64,000 bases of DNA, from assembly GCA_016125385.1 (NCBI GenBank), contig WGLV01000037.1:25577-89576 (forward strand), given 5' to 3'. Below, piece after piece: positions 27,297-34,963 of the stretch; positions within the stretch are counted from its first letter, which is position 1; every line of letters begins with the position of its first letter. The position numbers and the translations under genes were made by a program. The notes under the pieces are model-generated. The model had not been told where the DNA came from and made no database searches. It worked only from the letters and a program-made list of their open reading frames with translations. Source of the stretch: a bacterium. Its GTDB lineage: Bacteria; Hinthialibacterota; Hinthialibacteria; Hinthialibacterales; Hinthialibacteraceae.

Positions 27297-28103
27297 TCAG
27301 CCGGGGAGAAAAATCTCAACCGTACCGTTCACCCGCCGGAGCGGATACGCAATCAGATCGCGCCGCACCGGCCCCGACTCACGCCGCCCCGATGCGATCT
27401 CGAAACAGGCGCCATGCCAGGGACACGTAACCGCTCCCTCATTCACGGCGCCCAGCGCAAGCGGCCCGCCCGCGTGAGGACATCGCGCCTCCAGAGCAAA
27501 GAGTTTTTCACCAAAGCTGAACACAACGATTTCGGTTTCTGAAACGACGTGGACTGAAGCCGGAGATGACCGCAAACTGTCTTCTTCAGCGAGAACCACC
27601 CACCGCCCCGATTCATCCGCGAGAGGAGCAGGCGTTTCGGCTGGAGGCGCAGAGCCGGGCACGCCGGGCCAGCCTTGATAACAGACCTCAACCCGCAGGT
27701 CTTCCTCCCAGATCCGTTCAACGGACCGCATGACGCTCGGGCGGATCCAGTCACGCAGCCACGGCCAGTCAGGCAATCCCGGGAGAAAATAGGTTTCATC
27801 GACGAGCGTTCCCTCGGAATGGTGCGAAAGCCGAGTGTACACACGGACGCCCTTGTGCTGGCCCGCGATGAATTCAAACTCGATTTCACCCGGTGGATAA
27901 AACGTCTGGCGAACCCGGCTGCGCCGCCGCCAGAAACGCCCTGGCCATATCTGATCGTACACAATGACGTCACCGTTGTTTTCGACCAGCCGGTATTCGC
28001 CCAGCGAATCAGGGTGAACGTACGCGATGTGCTCATAGTCAAAATATTGAGACAACACCACGTCGAAGGGATAGGGAATGATCTTTTCGTACTGTATTTT
28101 CAT
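27297..28103 (-). CDS. Two-domain protein: START-like N-terminus plus Rieske [2Fe-2S] domain
   Basis: 268 residues. Residues 1-150 resemble an SRPBCC/START-like ligand-binding fold (MKIQYEKIIPYPFDVVLSQYFDYEH, and a later YTRLSHHSEGTLVDETYF). Residues ~165-268 are a ferredoxin-type Rieske domain with all four cluster ligands: C208 and H210 in ARCPHAGG, and C227 and H230 in TCPWHGACFE. The order is the reverse of aromatic-ring hydroxylases, where Rieske precedes the catalytic START domain, and no mononuclear iron triad is evident. It may deliver electrons to or sense a small ligand (inference). No signal peptide is visible, so it is cytoplasmic. AAAGG is close to the ATG. Confidence 0.75.
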   Translation of the reverse strand: MKIQYEKIIPYPFDVVLSQYFDYEHIAYVHPDSLGEYRLVENNGDVIVYDQIWPGRFWRRRSRVRQTFYPPGEIEFEFIAGQHKGVRVYTRLSHHSEGTLVDETYFLPGLPDWPWLRDWIRPSVMRSVERIWEEDLRVEVCYQGWPGVPGSAPPAETPAPLADESGRWVVLAEEDSLRSSPASVHVVSETEIVVFSFGEKLFALEARCPHAGGPLALGAVNEGAVTCPWHGACFEIASGRRESGPVRRDLIAYPLRRVNGTVEIFLPG

Positions 28104-28429
28104 GCGGCCTTTCTTGAACCGGCGGTGGACGGCGCCGGTTCCCGGTCATGGCGCGGATCGCCCGGGGCTGAATCCGGATTAAAAGCAGGTTGAAGAATTC
28201 GACATAGGGTGAAAAGTCATGATATCATATTGTCAGGATGCGCATCGTGAAAATCAACTTGACATCCTGAAATGGATGTGAGATACACGAACGGCCTCAT
28301 GAATGCGTGGGGCTGAATTTTCGAAGAACCATTGGGATGCGTAATGAAAGCCATTCGGTTGAGCGAGACGATGCAATTTGATGTCCGATTATTCCGGCGA
28401 TATCAGAGGAAAGTATCGGAGGCGGGGAC
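28104..28429. promoter_or_regulatory. Divergent intergenic region with inverted repeat and putative promoter
   Basis: The 326-nt divergent spacer has an inverted repeat TCAGGATG (28233-28240) / CATCCTGA (28263-28270). A TTGACA at 28259-28264 overlaps the right arm and is followed 17 nt later by GATACA (28282-28287). This could be a regulated sigma70-type promoter for the PAS-phosphatase gene. A 29-codon ORF at 28344 overlaps the phosphatase start. Nothing else is evident. Confidence 0.4.
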
Positions 28430-28433
28430 ATGA
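28344..28433 (+). CDS. Candidate short upstream ORF overlapping the PAS-phosphatase start (29 aa)
   Basis: ATG at 28344 opens 29 codons that end in TGA at 28431-28433, overlapping the next ATG (28430) as ATGA. The peptide begins MKAIRLSETMQFDV and is rich in arginine. The SD is weak (GGGAT 6 nt upstream). The overlap would permit translational coupling, but a chance ORF is also plausible because the downstream gene has its own GGAGG. Confidence 0.22.
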   Translation: MKAIRLSETMQFDVRLFRRYQRKVSEAGT

Positions 28434-29692
28434 CTCAGTCAAATAACGCCGCGGATACGCAAGGAATCAAAAAATACATCCAGAAGTTATTAAAAGAATT
28501 CAAACTGAAGGATTCGGAAGCGTTTTATTATTCGCTGGTCGAAAATATTCCTCAGTTTATTTTCTGTAAAGACCTTGAGGGGCGCTTCACCTTCGTCAAC
28601 CAGCGATTCTGTAAGTTGCTGGAGTGTTCGATCGACGACGTCATCGGCCGGAACGACTTTGATTTCTTTCCCCGCGAAATGGCGGAGAAATATCGGCAGG
28701 ACGATCAGAAAGTCATCGAGAACAACAAAACCTTCGAAACCATCGAAGCCAACCAGATATCCGACCGCGAAACCAAGTACGTTCACGTCATCAAAACCCC
28801 CATTCACGACGCGGACGGCCACGTCATTGGAACGCAGGGCATCTTCTGGGATATCACCAAACAGAAAAAGGCGGAAGAAGAACTGCAGAACGCCCACGAC
28901 CGGCTCAAGCACGATCTGCTGGCGGCCGCCAAGGTGCAGCGCGGCTTCATACCCGAACGGGCGCCGAAGGTTCACGGCTTTCAGTTTTCATGGATGTTCA
29001 AACCCTCTGAATATGTCAGCGGCGATCTTTTGAACGTGATTCAGCTTGATGAAACGCATTGGGCGTTTTACGTCATGGACGTTTCGGGCCACGGCGTACC
29101 CGCGTCGCTGCTGTCGGTTTCATTGACGCGTATGATCGACCAGTCGGCGGGTATTCATCACAGCGGCGGCTGGCCTCACGACGCGCAACCGGCGTGGTCC
29201 GACATGTACATGCCCGACCGAGTGGTGAGGATGCTGCAACAGCGTTTTCCCGGCGACCAGACGAAATTCTGTACGTTGTTGTACGCCATCCTAAACACCA
29301 AAGACAACGTCGTCACCTGGATTCGAGCGGGGCACGTGCCCCCCCTGTTCATCAGCCGCCATCGGAAGCAGGCTTATTTTCTTCCGGAACCGGGCGGCAT
29401 CTGCATCAGTACATTTCCCCTTGAAGAACGCGACCTGAGAACAGGAACGATCAAACTGGAGCCGGGCGACCGGTTTATCGTATATACCGACGGGTTAACT
29501 GAAGCCATGCGGAAAGACGAAGAGTTCGGCTACGACCGTCTGAGTGACGTCTGCCTGGAATCCATGCCCCATCCGCTGGAAGACGCTCTACGGCAGGTAA
29601 TCAACCAGGCGACGGATTGGGTCGAACAGGAACAGTTTGACGACGATATCACCCTGCTGGGGCTGGAGCGCAGTCTGAACGGTTCGGCCTGA
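28430..29692 (+). CDS. PAS domain-containing SpoIIE-type PP2C phosphatase (RsbU-like)
   Basis: 420 residues. The PAS domain spans about 30-150 (YYSLVENIPQFIFCKDLEGRFTFVNQRFCKLL ... IGTQGIFWDITKQKKAEEEL). A short coiled linker is followed by a SpoIIE/PPM phosphatase domain: SGDLLN, MDVSGHGVPASLLS, VYTDGLTEA and DDITLLGLE. The metal-binding aspartates are in SGD, DVSGHG, TDG and DDIT. The usual second Asp of GGDYYD is Asn, as in a known subgroup. Such proteins dephosphorylate anti-sigma-factor antagonists in partner-switching pathways. No STAS or RsbW gene is adjacent. No membrane segment; GGAGG lies 7 nt before ATG. Confidence 0.9.
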   Translation: MTQSNNAADTQGIKKYIQKLLKEFKLKDSEAFYYSLVENIPQFIFCKDLEGRFTFVNQRFCKLLECSIDDVIGRNDFDFFPREMAEKYRQDDQKVIENNKTFETIEANQISDRETKYVHVIKTPIHDADGHVIGTQGIFWDITKQKKAEEELQNAHDRLKHDLLAAAKVQRGFIPERAPKVHGFQFSWMFKPSEYVSGDLLNVIQLDETHWAFYVMDVSGHGVPASLLSVSLTRMIDQSAGIHHSGGWPHDAQPAWSDMYMPDRVVRMLQQRFPGDQTKFCTLLYAILNTKDNVVTWIRAGHVPPLFISRHRKQAYFLPEPGGICISTFPLEERDLRTGTIKLEPGDRFIVYTDGLTEAMRKDEEFGYDRLSDVCLESMPHPLEDALRQVINQATDWVEQEQFDDDITLLGLERSLNGSA

Positions 29693-29856
29693 TTTTCATC
29701 TCAAACCGGTAAATTACACGCTCACCGGCTCGTCTGTGTGATCCGGATGGGTATAATCTTCAGCAGCCATCACGCGCGAGCGTCTGGTTCGCCGCCCGGC
29801 ATTTCGATCGTCGACAACCGGCGGCATTCTCGTTCAATACGGGTCGAAAGCGGCGC

Positions 29857-31263
29857 ATGGCGCTTTCATCGCAACGGCGGTCTCAACTCATCGAACGAAA
29901 CCAGCGGGAACTGGGCGAACGCTACGCTTCCCTGCGCTTTCTTTCTCCCCAACAGGCAAAAAACGCGGAAGATGAACGCGCCGAATTAATCGGCGAGTTG
30001 AGCCGGGTATGTCAATTCAGCTGCCGCGGCGCCAAGGTCGACGGTAAGAATCTATCGCCGGGCTGCGCGATCTGCACACAGGGGACGTGGTCATGCCTGT
30101 TTATTAACGGACGCTGCAACTGCCGCTGTTTTTACTGTCCCTCGCCTCAAGATGAAGACCAGGTTCCCACGACCAATACGGTTCCCTTTTCAAAGGCGGG
30201 CGATTACGTCGATTACCTTCGGTTGATGAAGTTCGCTGGCGCCAGTCTTTCCGGCGGCGAACCGCTGCTCTCGCTGGAGACCAGCGTCCAGTACATCAGC
30301 GCGATCAAAAAAGCCTTCAGCGGAGCGATGCACACATGGTTATACACCAACGGAACGCTGGCGACGCGAGACGCGCTCGGCGCACTGCAACGAGCCGGTC
30401 TGGACGAGATCCGGTTTGACATCGGCGCGACCGGCCTGAAACTCGACGCATTAAAAAACGCCATCGGGCTTTTCAAAACGGTTACGGTCGAGATCCCCGC
30501 CATTCCAGACGATTTTGAAGCAATGAAAGACAAGATTCGCGAGATGGCGGCGTGCGGCGTCAACCATCTCAACCTCCATCAACTGCGCCTGACACAGCAT
30601 AACTATCCGCATCTGGTGAAACGCAACTATACCTACATCCACGGCGAGCGAGTCACCGTTTTTGAATCGGAACTAACCGCGTTGCGATTGATTCAGTGGG
30701 CCAGGCAAGAAGAAATCGGCCTGCCGATCAATTATTGTTCGTTCGTTTATAAAAACCGGTTTCAACGCGCGGCGGCGAGAAAATGCAGCGCGGATCTGGT
30801 ATGCAAACCGCATGAGGACGTCACTGAAGCGGGGTATATCCGTTCACTCGAACTGACGGGCGAGCCGGAGGCGATTCGCGGCGCCATCGCCGCGCTGGAA
30901 GCCGCAGGAATCGATCAGACGGCATGGAGCGCGCGTCCGGATCGCCTGCATGTCTCTGAACGCGCATGGCCCCTGCTCGATTTTTCAGGGCTGCACGCCT
31001 GCGCGGCGTACAGCGAAGCGCGCATACTGCCCGCGCTCACCTATCAGAATCCATTCGTTACGCTTCCACTCAATGCTCGGCGCAGCCTGTTTATTGAAAA
31101 AGCAGCCGTCAGCGGGCGGATCGAGTTAAACGCCGGGGAACGGGACTGGCTGCTCGCTCGACCCCAATGCGTCCCACCCTCTGGCGCGAATGTTGATGAA
31201 AGCCGGATGGAACGGCTGGCGCCGTATGAATTCGTTGAAGAAGGTCTGGCGCCGTATTTCTAA
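29857..31263 (+). CDS. Cysteine-rich radical SAM protein (possibly COG2108-like)
   Basis: 468 residues. The radical SAM cluster motif is C87-x3-C91-x2-C94 (RCNCRCFYCPSP), followed by LSGGEPLLS (SAM-binding GGE). An unusual cysteine cluster precedes it: C52, C56, C70, C73 and C80. Further cysteines (NYCSFVYK, ARKCSADLVCKP) lie in the C-terminal half, possibly for auxiliary iron-sulfur clusters. It resembles proteins related to pyruvate formate-lyase activase (COG2108), but the substrate is unknown. It stands alone, and no peptide or glycyl-radical partner is adjacent. There is no SD, and no earlier in-frame start exists. Confidence 0.8.
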   Translation: MALSSQRRSQLIERNQRELGERYASLRFLSPQQAKNAEDERAELIGELSRVCQFSCRGAKVDGKNLSPGCAICTQGTWSCLFINGRCNCRCFYCPSPQDEDQVPTTNTVPFSKAGDYVDYLRLMKFAGASLSGGEPLLSLETSVQYISAIKKAFSGAMHTWLYTNGTLATRDALGALQRAGLDEIRFDIGATGLKLDALKNAIGLFKTVTVEIPAIPDDFEAMKDKIREMAACGVNHLNLHQLRLTQHNYPHLVKRNYTYIHGERVTVFESELTALRLIQWARQEEIGLPINYCSFVYKNRFQRAAARKCSADLVCKPHEDVTEAGYIRSLELTGEPEAIRGAIAALEAAGIDQTAWSARPDRLHVSERAWPLLDFSGLHACAAYSEARILPALTYQNPFVTLPLNARRSLFIEKAAVSGRIELNAGERDWLLARPQCVPPSGANVDESRMERLAPYEFVEEGLAPYF

Positions 31264-31458
31264 ACCGGCGGGGACGCCGCCCGCCTATCGATCAAAGCCG
31301 CACCATCGATTATCGAAGCCGCAATACAATCCATCCCCCAGAGCGCTCTATCATCATCGATTGGTCCCGCCGATTGGCGGGCGGCGAAAAGATTTGGTAA
31401 AATCAACACCGCATCAGAAATCCGTCACGATATTTTTTGAATGGAAAGGAATGGGAAT

Positions 31459-32496
31459 ATGAAACGGCGTCCCTTTTTGAAACTGTCTGGCGGCGTGGCC
31501 GGCGGATTGACGCTGGGGCTGGCGCCCGGCGCGCTGTCGGCTCCGGTTGAAATCGTCGATCGCGTCAACGGGGTTCCTTATCGCGTATTGGGGAGGACGG
31601 GCGAACGGGTTTCGATCGTCGCGTACCCCGGGCTGGCGCTGGTGCATGACGAACAGCCGGTCTGCACTCGAAGCGTACACAACGCCATCGACCAGGGCAT
31701 CAACTATCTCGACGTGGCGCCCGCGTATGGAAACGGCGATTGCGAGATCAAGTTGGGCAACGCCCTGGAAGGCGTTTCACGCGATCGATACCTGCTGGCC
31801 TGCAAGACCAAGATGCGCGACAAGGCCGGCGCGCGCGAAGAGCTGGAGCGTTCATTGAAGCGCCTCAAAACCGACCATTTCGACGTATATCAGATGCATC
31901 ATCTGCGAACCGTCGAAGAGGTGCAACAGGCGTTTGGTCCAGACGGCGCGATGGAGACTTTCTTTGAAGCGCAAAAAGAAGGCAAGGTCCGTTTTCTCGG
32001 TTTTTCATCGCATACCACCAAGAGCGCGCTGGAAGCGATGAAGAGCCATTCATTCGACACGGTCATGTTCCCCATCAACTTTATCGAACATTTCACTTTC
32101 GGTTTCGGGAATGAAGTCATCGAACTGGCCAACCAGCAAGGCGCGGCGGTGATCGCGATCAAACCGATGTGCGGCGGCTATTGGCCCAAAGACGTCCAGA
32201 TGACGCGCGACTGGTGGTATCGCCCGCTGGAAGACAAAGACGATATCGCCAAAGCATTGCGTTTTACTCTTTCACAGCCCGGCGTCACGATCGGCGTTCC
32301 GCCCGGGTTCATCGATCTGTTCGACCGCGCGCTGGAAAGCATCCGAACCTTTGAGCCGGTCAGCGAAGATGAAATCGCCGCGCTGAAAGCGATGGCGGCG
32401 GAGCGGCTATCGGTCTTTGAAGAACGCCAGAATCAATTCGGAATGGCCTCACCCCACGAAGAAGGATTGTATCCATGCCCCTACGCGACAGCCTGA
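31459..32496 (+). CDS. Tat-exported aldo/keto reductase
   Basis: 345 residues from the ATG at 31459 (GGAATGGGAA upstream); an ATG at 31441 has no SD. The Tat signal MKRRPFLKLSGGVAGGLTLG precedes an AKR barrel: GINYLDVAPAYGNGDCEIKLG (Asp and Tyr of the tetrad), LLACKTKM (Lys) and VYQMHHL (His). Exported AKRs of this sort are frequent in planctomycete-like bacteria; their electron donor outside the cytoplasm is unclear unless NADP(H) is pre-bound before Tat export. The 3' end overlaps the next gene by 22 nt, so the two are co-translated. Confidence 0.85.
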   Translation: MKRRPFLKLSGGVAGGLTLGLAPGALSAPVEIVDRVNGVPYRVLGRTGERVSIVAYPGLALVHDEQPVCTRSVHNAIDQGINYLDVAPAYGNGDCEIKLGNALEGVSRDRYLLACKTKMRDKAGAREELERSLKRLKTDHFDVYQMHHLRTVEEVQQAFGPDGAMETFFEAQKEGKVRFLGFSSHTTKSALEAMKSHSFDTVMFPINFIEHFTFGFGNEVIELANQQGAAVIAIKPMCGGYWPKDVQMTRDWWYRPLEDKDDIAKALRFTLSQPGVTIGVPPGFIDLFDRALESIRTFEPVSEDEIAALKAMAAERLSVFEERQNQFGMASPHEEGLYPCPYATA

Positions 32497-34436
32497 AGTA
32501 CGCAACGCGTTTATTCATGATCTGCGTCACGCTTACGCTGATCCGCGGCGCCGCGCACGCAATCGACTGGCCCGGTGAATCGTCGTCATGGAACGGGTAC
32601 GACTGCCACGATTTCACGCTGGCCGGCAGGGCATGCAAGGTGGTTTCTCCCCATGAAGCGGCAGAAGGGCTGCCGTGGATATGGCGGGCGCGCTTCTGGG
32701 GACACGAACCGCAGACAGACCTCGCCCTGCTCGGCCGCGGCTTTCACCTCGTTTACATGGACGTCAGCGATCTATACGGCGCACCTCGCGCCGTGCAGGC
32801 ATGGAACGCATTTTACGATTTTCTGACCAGCCAAGGGCTTGGGGAAAAATGCGTCATGGAAGGCATGAGCCGGGGCGGGCTGATCGTGTATAACTGGGCT
32901 TCGGAAAACGCGGACAAAGTCGCGTGCATTTACGCCGACGCGCCAGTCTGCGACGTCAGGAGCTGGCCGGGCGGCAAGGGGAAAGGCCCCGGAAGCCCGG
33001 ACGACTGGATGAAATGTCTGGACGCATATGGCCTCAGCGAAGAAGAGATGATGAAGTACGACAAAAACCCCATTGACCGGCTTGAACCGCTGGCCGAGGC
33101 GATGGTTCCCGCTCTGCATGTATGCGGCGCGGCGGATGAGGTCGTACCTATTGATGAGAACACCCACGTTCTGGAACAACGCTTCCGGAAGCTGGGCGGG
33201 TTGATCCGTGTTATCGAAAAACCGGGCGTGGGGCATCACCCGCATTCGCTGATAGACCCGGCGCAAATCGTCGATTTCATCATCACCCACGCGCTGTCGC
33301 CCAATCGCCCCGAAATTGAGTTACGCGGCGGGCTACGATACGCGAAGCGTAAATTCGAAACAACCGGACATGGCCGCGTCGTCTTTCTGGGTGGATCGAT
33401 CACGCATAACGCGGGCTGGCGCGACATGACGTGCGACTATCTGCGGCGGCGGTTTCCCAATACGGAGTTTTCATTCACCAACGCGGGCATCCCCTCAATG
33501 GGTTCAACTCCGGGCGCGTTCAGGCTGGTGCGCGATGTGTTTTCGGCTGGGCCGGTCGATTTGCTGTTTGTGGAAGCGGCGGTGAACGACGAGGTCAACA
33601 ACCGCATCCATCAGGAACCGTTGCGCGGTATGGAAGGCATCATCCGCCACGCGCGCGATATTCAACCCGACCTGGATATCGTGATGATGCACTTCGCCGA
33701 CCCCGGCAAGACCAGCGATTATCAGGCGGGTCGGGTTCCTCGCGTAATCAAGCAGCACGAACAGGTCGCGGATTATTACCAGATTCCATCGCTCAATCTG
33801 GCCAAAGAAGTCGCGAACCGGCTGAACGCGGGCGAGTTCAGCTGGGAGAATGATTTCAAAGACCTTCACCCCTCTCCCTTCGGACAACGGCTGTATGCGA
33901 AAAGCATCCGCACCCTGCTGGAACAGGCGTGGGCGGACAAGGAAACGCCGCGAACGGGGGCGTATCCTCGGCCGGAAAAACCGATCGACCCGTTCAGTTA
34001 TTTTCATGGGGAACTCGTCGACATCAATCAGGCGAAGATTGAAAAAGGCTGGACATTCAATGAAAACTGGAAGCCGGCCGATCAAGCCGGAACGCGAGCC
34101 GACTTTACCAACGTCCCCATGCTGACGTCGGAAACGCCGGGCTCGTCGATCGAGTTTTCATTCAACGGCGCCGGCGTGGGCATCTTCGTCGCGGCGGGGC
34201 CGGACGCGGGCGCGATCGAATATGCGATCGACGGCGGCGAGACGCATGAACTCGACCTGTTTACGCAATGGAGCAACCAGTTGCATCTACCGTGGGCGCA
34301 CGTGCTTGAGGCTGAACTGCAACCGGGCCCGCATACGTTGCGCCTGCGGGTCAGCGAGCATAAGAATGAAAAGAGCGTGGGGCACGCGGTGCGCATTCGC
34401 TATTTTCTGGTGAATGGCGTAACCAACGGTGAATAA
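32475..34436 (+). CDS. Secreted double esterase: alpha/beta hydrolase fused to SGNH hydrolase
   Basis: 653 residues with a signal peptide ending around GAAHA. Domain 1 (about 35-275) is an alpha/beta hydrolase with nucleophile elbow GMSRGG (S132), acid D221 in CGAADEVVP, and base in GVGHHPH (H254-H257). Domain 2 (about 285-480) is an SGNH/GDSL hydrolase: FLGGSIT (S308), Gly in NAGIPSMG, AAVNDE (N371) and DLHPS (D463, H465). The last ~170 residues form a beta-rich accessory domain. Both catalytic sets look complete, suggesting a bifunctional deacetylase/feruloyl-type esterase of polysaccharide side groups (inference). GAAGGA lies 8 nt before ATG; it overlaps the AKR gene and precedes the cupin by 12 nt. 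Confidence 0.82.
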   Translation: MPLRDSLKYATRLFMICVTLTLIRGAAHAIDWPGESSSWNGYDCHDFTLAGRACKVVSPHEAAEGLPWIWRARFWGHEPQTDLALLGRGFHLVYMDVSDLYGAPRAVQAWNAFYDFLTSQGLGEKCVMEGMSRGGLIVYNWASENADKVACIYADAPVCDVRSWPGGKGKGPGSPDDWMKCLDAYGLSEEEMMKYDKNPIDRLEPLAEAMVPALHVCGAADEVVPIDENTHVLEQRFRKLGGLIRVIEKPGVGHHPHSLIDPAQIVDFIITHALSPNRPEIELRGGLRYAKRKFETTGHGRVVFLGGSITHNAGWRDMTCDYLRRRFPNTEFSFTNAGIPSMGSTPGAFRLVRDVFSAGPVDLLFVEAAVNDEVNNRIHQEPLRGMEGIIRHARDIQPDLDIVMMHFADPGKTSDYQAGRVPRVIKQHEQVADYYQIPSLNLAKEVANRLNAGEFSWENDFKDLHPSPFGQRLYAKSIRTLLEQAWADKETPRTGAYPRPEKPIDPFSYFHGELVDINQAKIEKGWTFNENWKPADQAGTRADFTNVPMLTSETPGSSIEFSFNGAGVGIFVAAGPDAGAIEYAIDGGETHELDLFTQWSNQLHLPWAHVLEAELQPGPHTLRLRVSEHKNEKSVGHAVRIRYFLVNGVTNGE

Positions 34437-34448
34437 AGGAGGCGTAAA

Positions 34449-34889
34449 ATGATAACACGCAAACAGATCGCGGCTCTCACGGCGGCGTTCATCGCCGGAT
34501 TGATGCTGGGCGAGTTTCATCCCGGCTGGATGAGTTCCGCCTCAGCGGAGGGAACGTACACAATCGAGACCTGTCTGCAAACTCTCAACCGTGAAAGCGC
34601 CGAAACCACGACGAACGGATGGATGTTCTGGTTTGTCAAGCGGGATTTTTCAGACGGGCTCAATCTGAAGATGTCGCAAGTCAATGCGCACTCCGCGATT
34701 CACGGCGCTCATAAACATCCTGAAAAAGAAATCTATTACATACTCGACGGAGAAGCCGAATTTACGTTGGACGGAGTAAGCCGCACGGTGGGGAAAGATT
34801 CGGCGATGTATTGCCCGCCCAACGTGATGCATGGAATCCACAACGCGGGTGACGGTCCATTGCGCTACCTGGTGATCAAAGATAATTAG
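34449..34889 (+). CDS. Exported cupin-domain protein
   Basis: 146 residues. The N-terminal hydrophobic segment QIAALTAAFIAGLMLGEF is a signal peptide or anchor. A single cupin follows with metal-binding motif 1 HSAIHGAHKHPEKEIYYILDGEAEF and motif 2 CPPNVMHGIHN, retaining the histidines and glutamate expected for a metal site. Cupins range from sugar isomerases to binding proteins; the substrate is not known. It is the last gene of the AKR-esterase-cupin operon (AGGAGG 6 nt before ATG), so it may act on the released sugar or acid. A strong terminator follows. Confidence 0.85.
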   Translation: MITRKQIAALTAAFIAGLMLGEFHPGWMSSASAEGTYTIETCLQTLNRESAETTTNGWMFWFVKRDFSDGLNLKMSQVNAHSAIHGAHKHPEKEIYYILDGEAEFTLDGVSRTVGKDSAMYCPPNVMHGIHNAGDGPLRYLVIKDN

Positions 34890-34918
34890 GCAAGCGCTCG
34901 CCGCAGGAAATTTTTCAC

Positions 34919-34959
34919 AACGGGCCGGATGCGAGACCGCGTCCGGCCCGTTGGTTTTT
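34919..34959 (+). terminator. Intrinsic terminator after cupin gene
   Basis: An 11-bp perfect stem AACGGGCCGGA (34919-34929) pairs with TCCGGCCCGTT (34942-34952), followed by GGTTTTT. It lies between convergent genes. Confidence 0.9.
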
Positions 34960-34963
34960 CGGT

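Noticed and set aside
31368..31383. Hairpin CCCGCC/GGCGGG as a terminator of the radical SAM gene
   Set aside because: No T run follows it on the plus strand.
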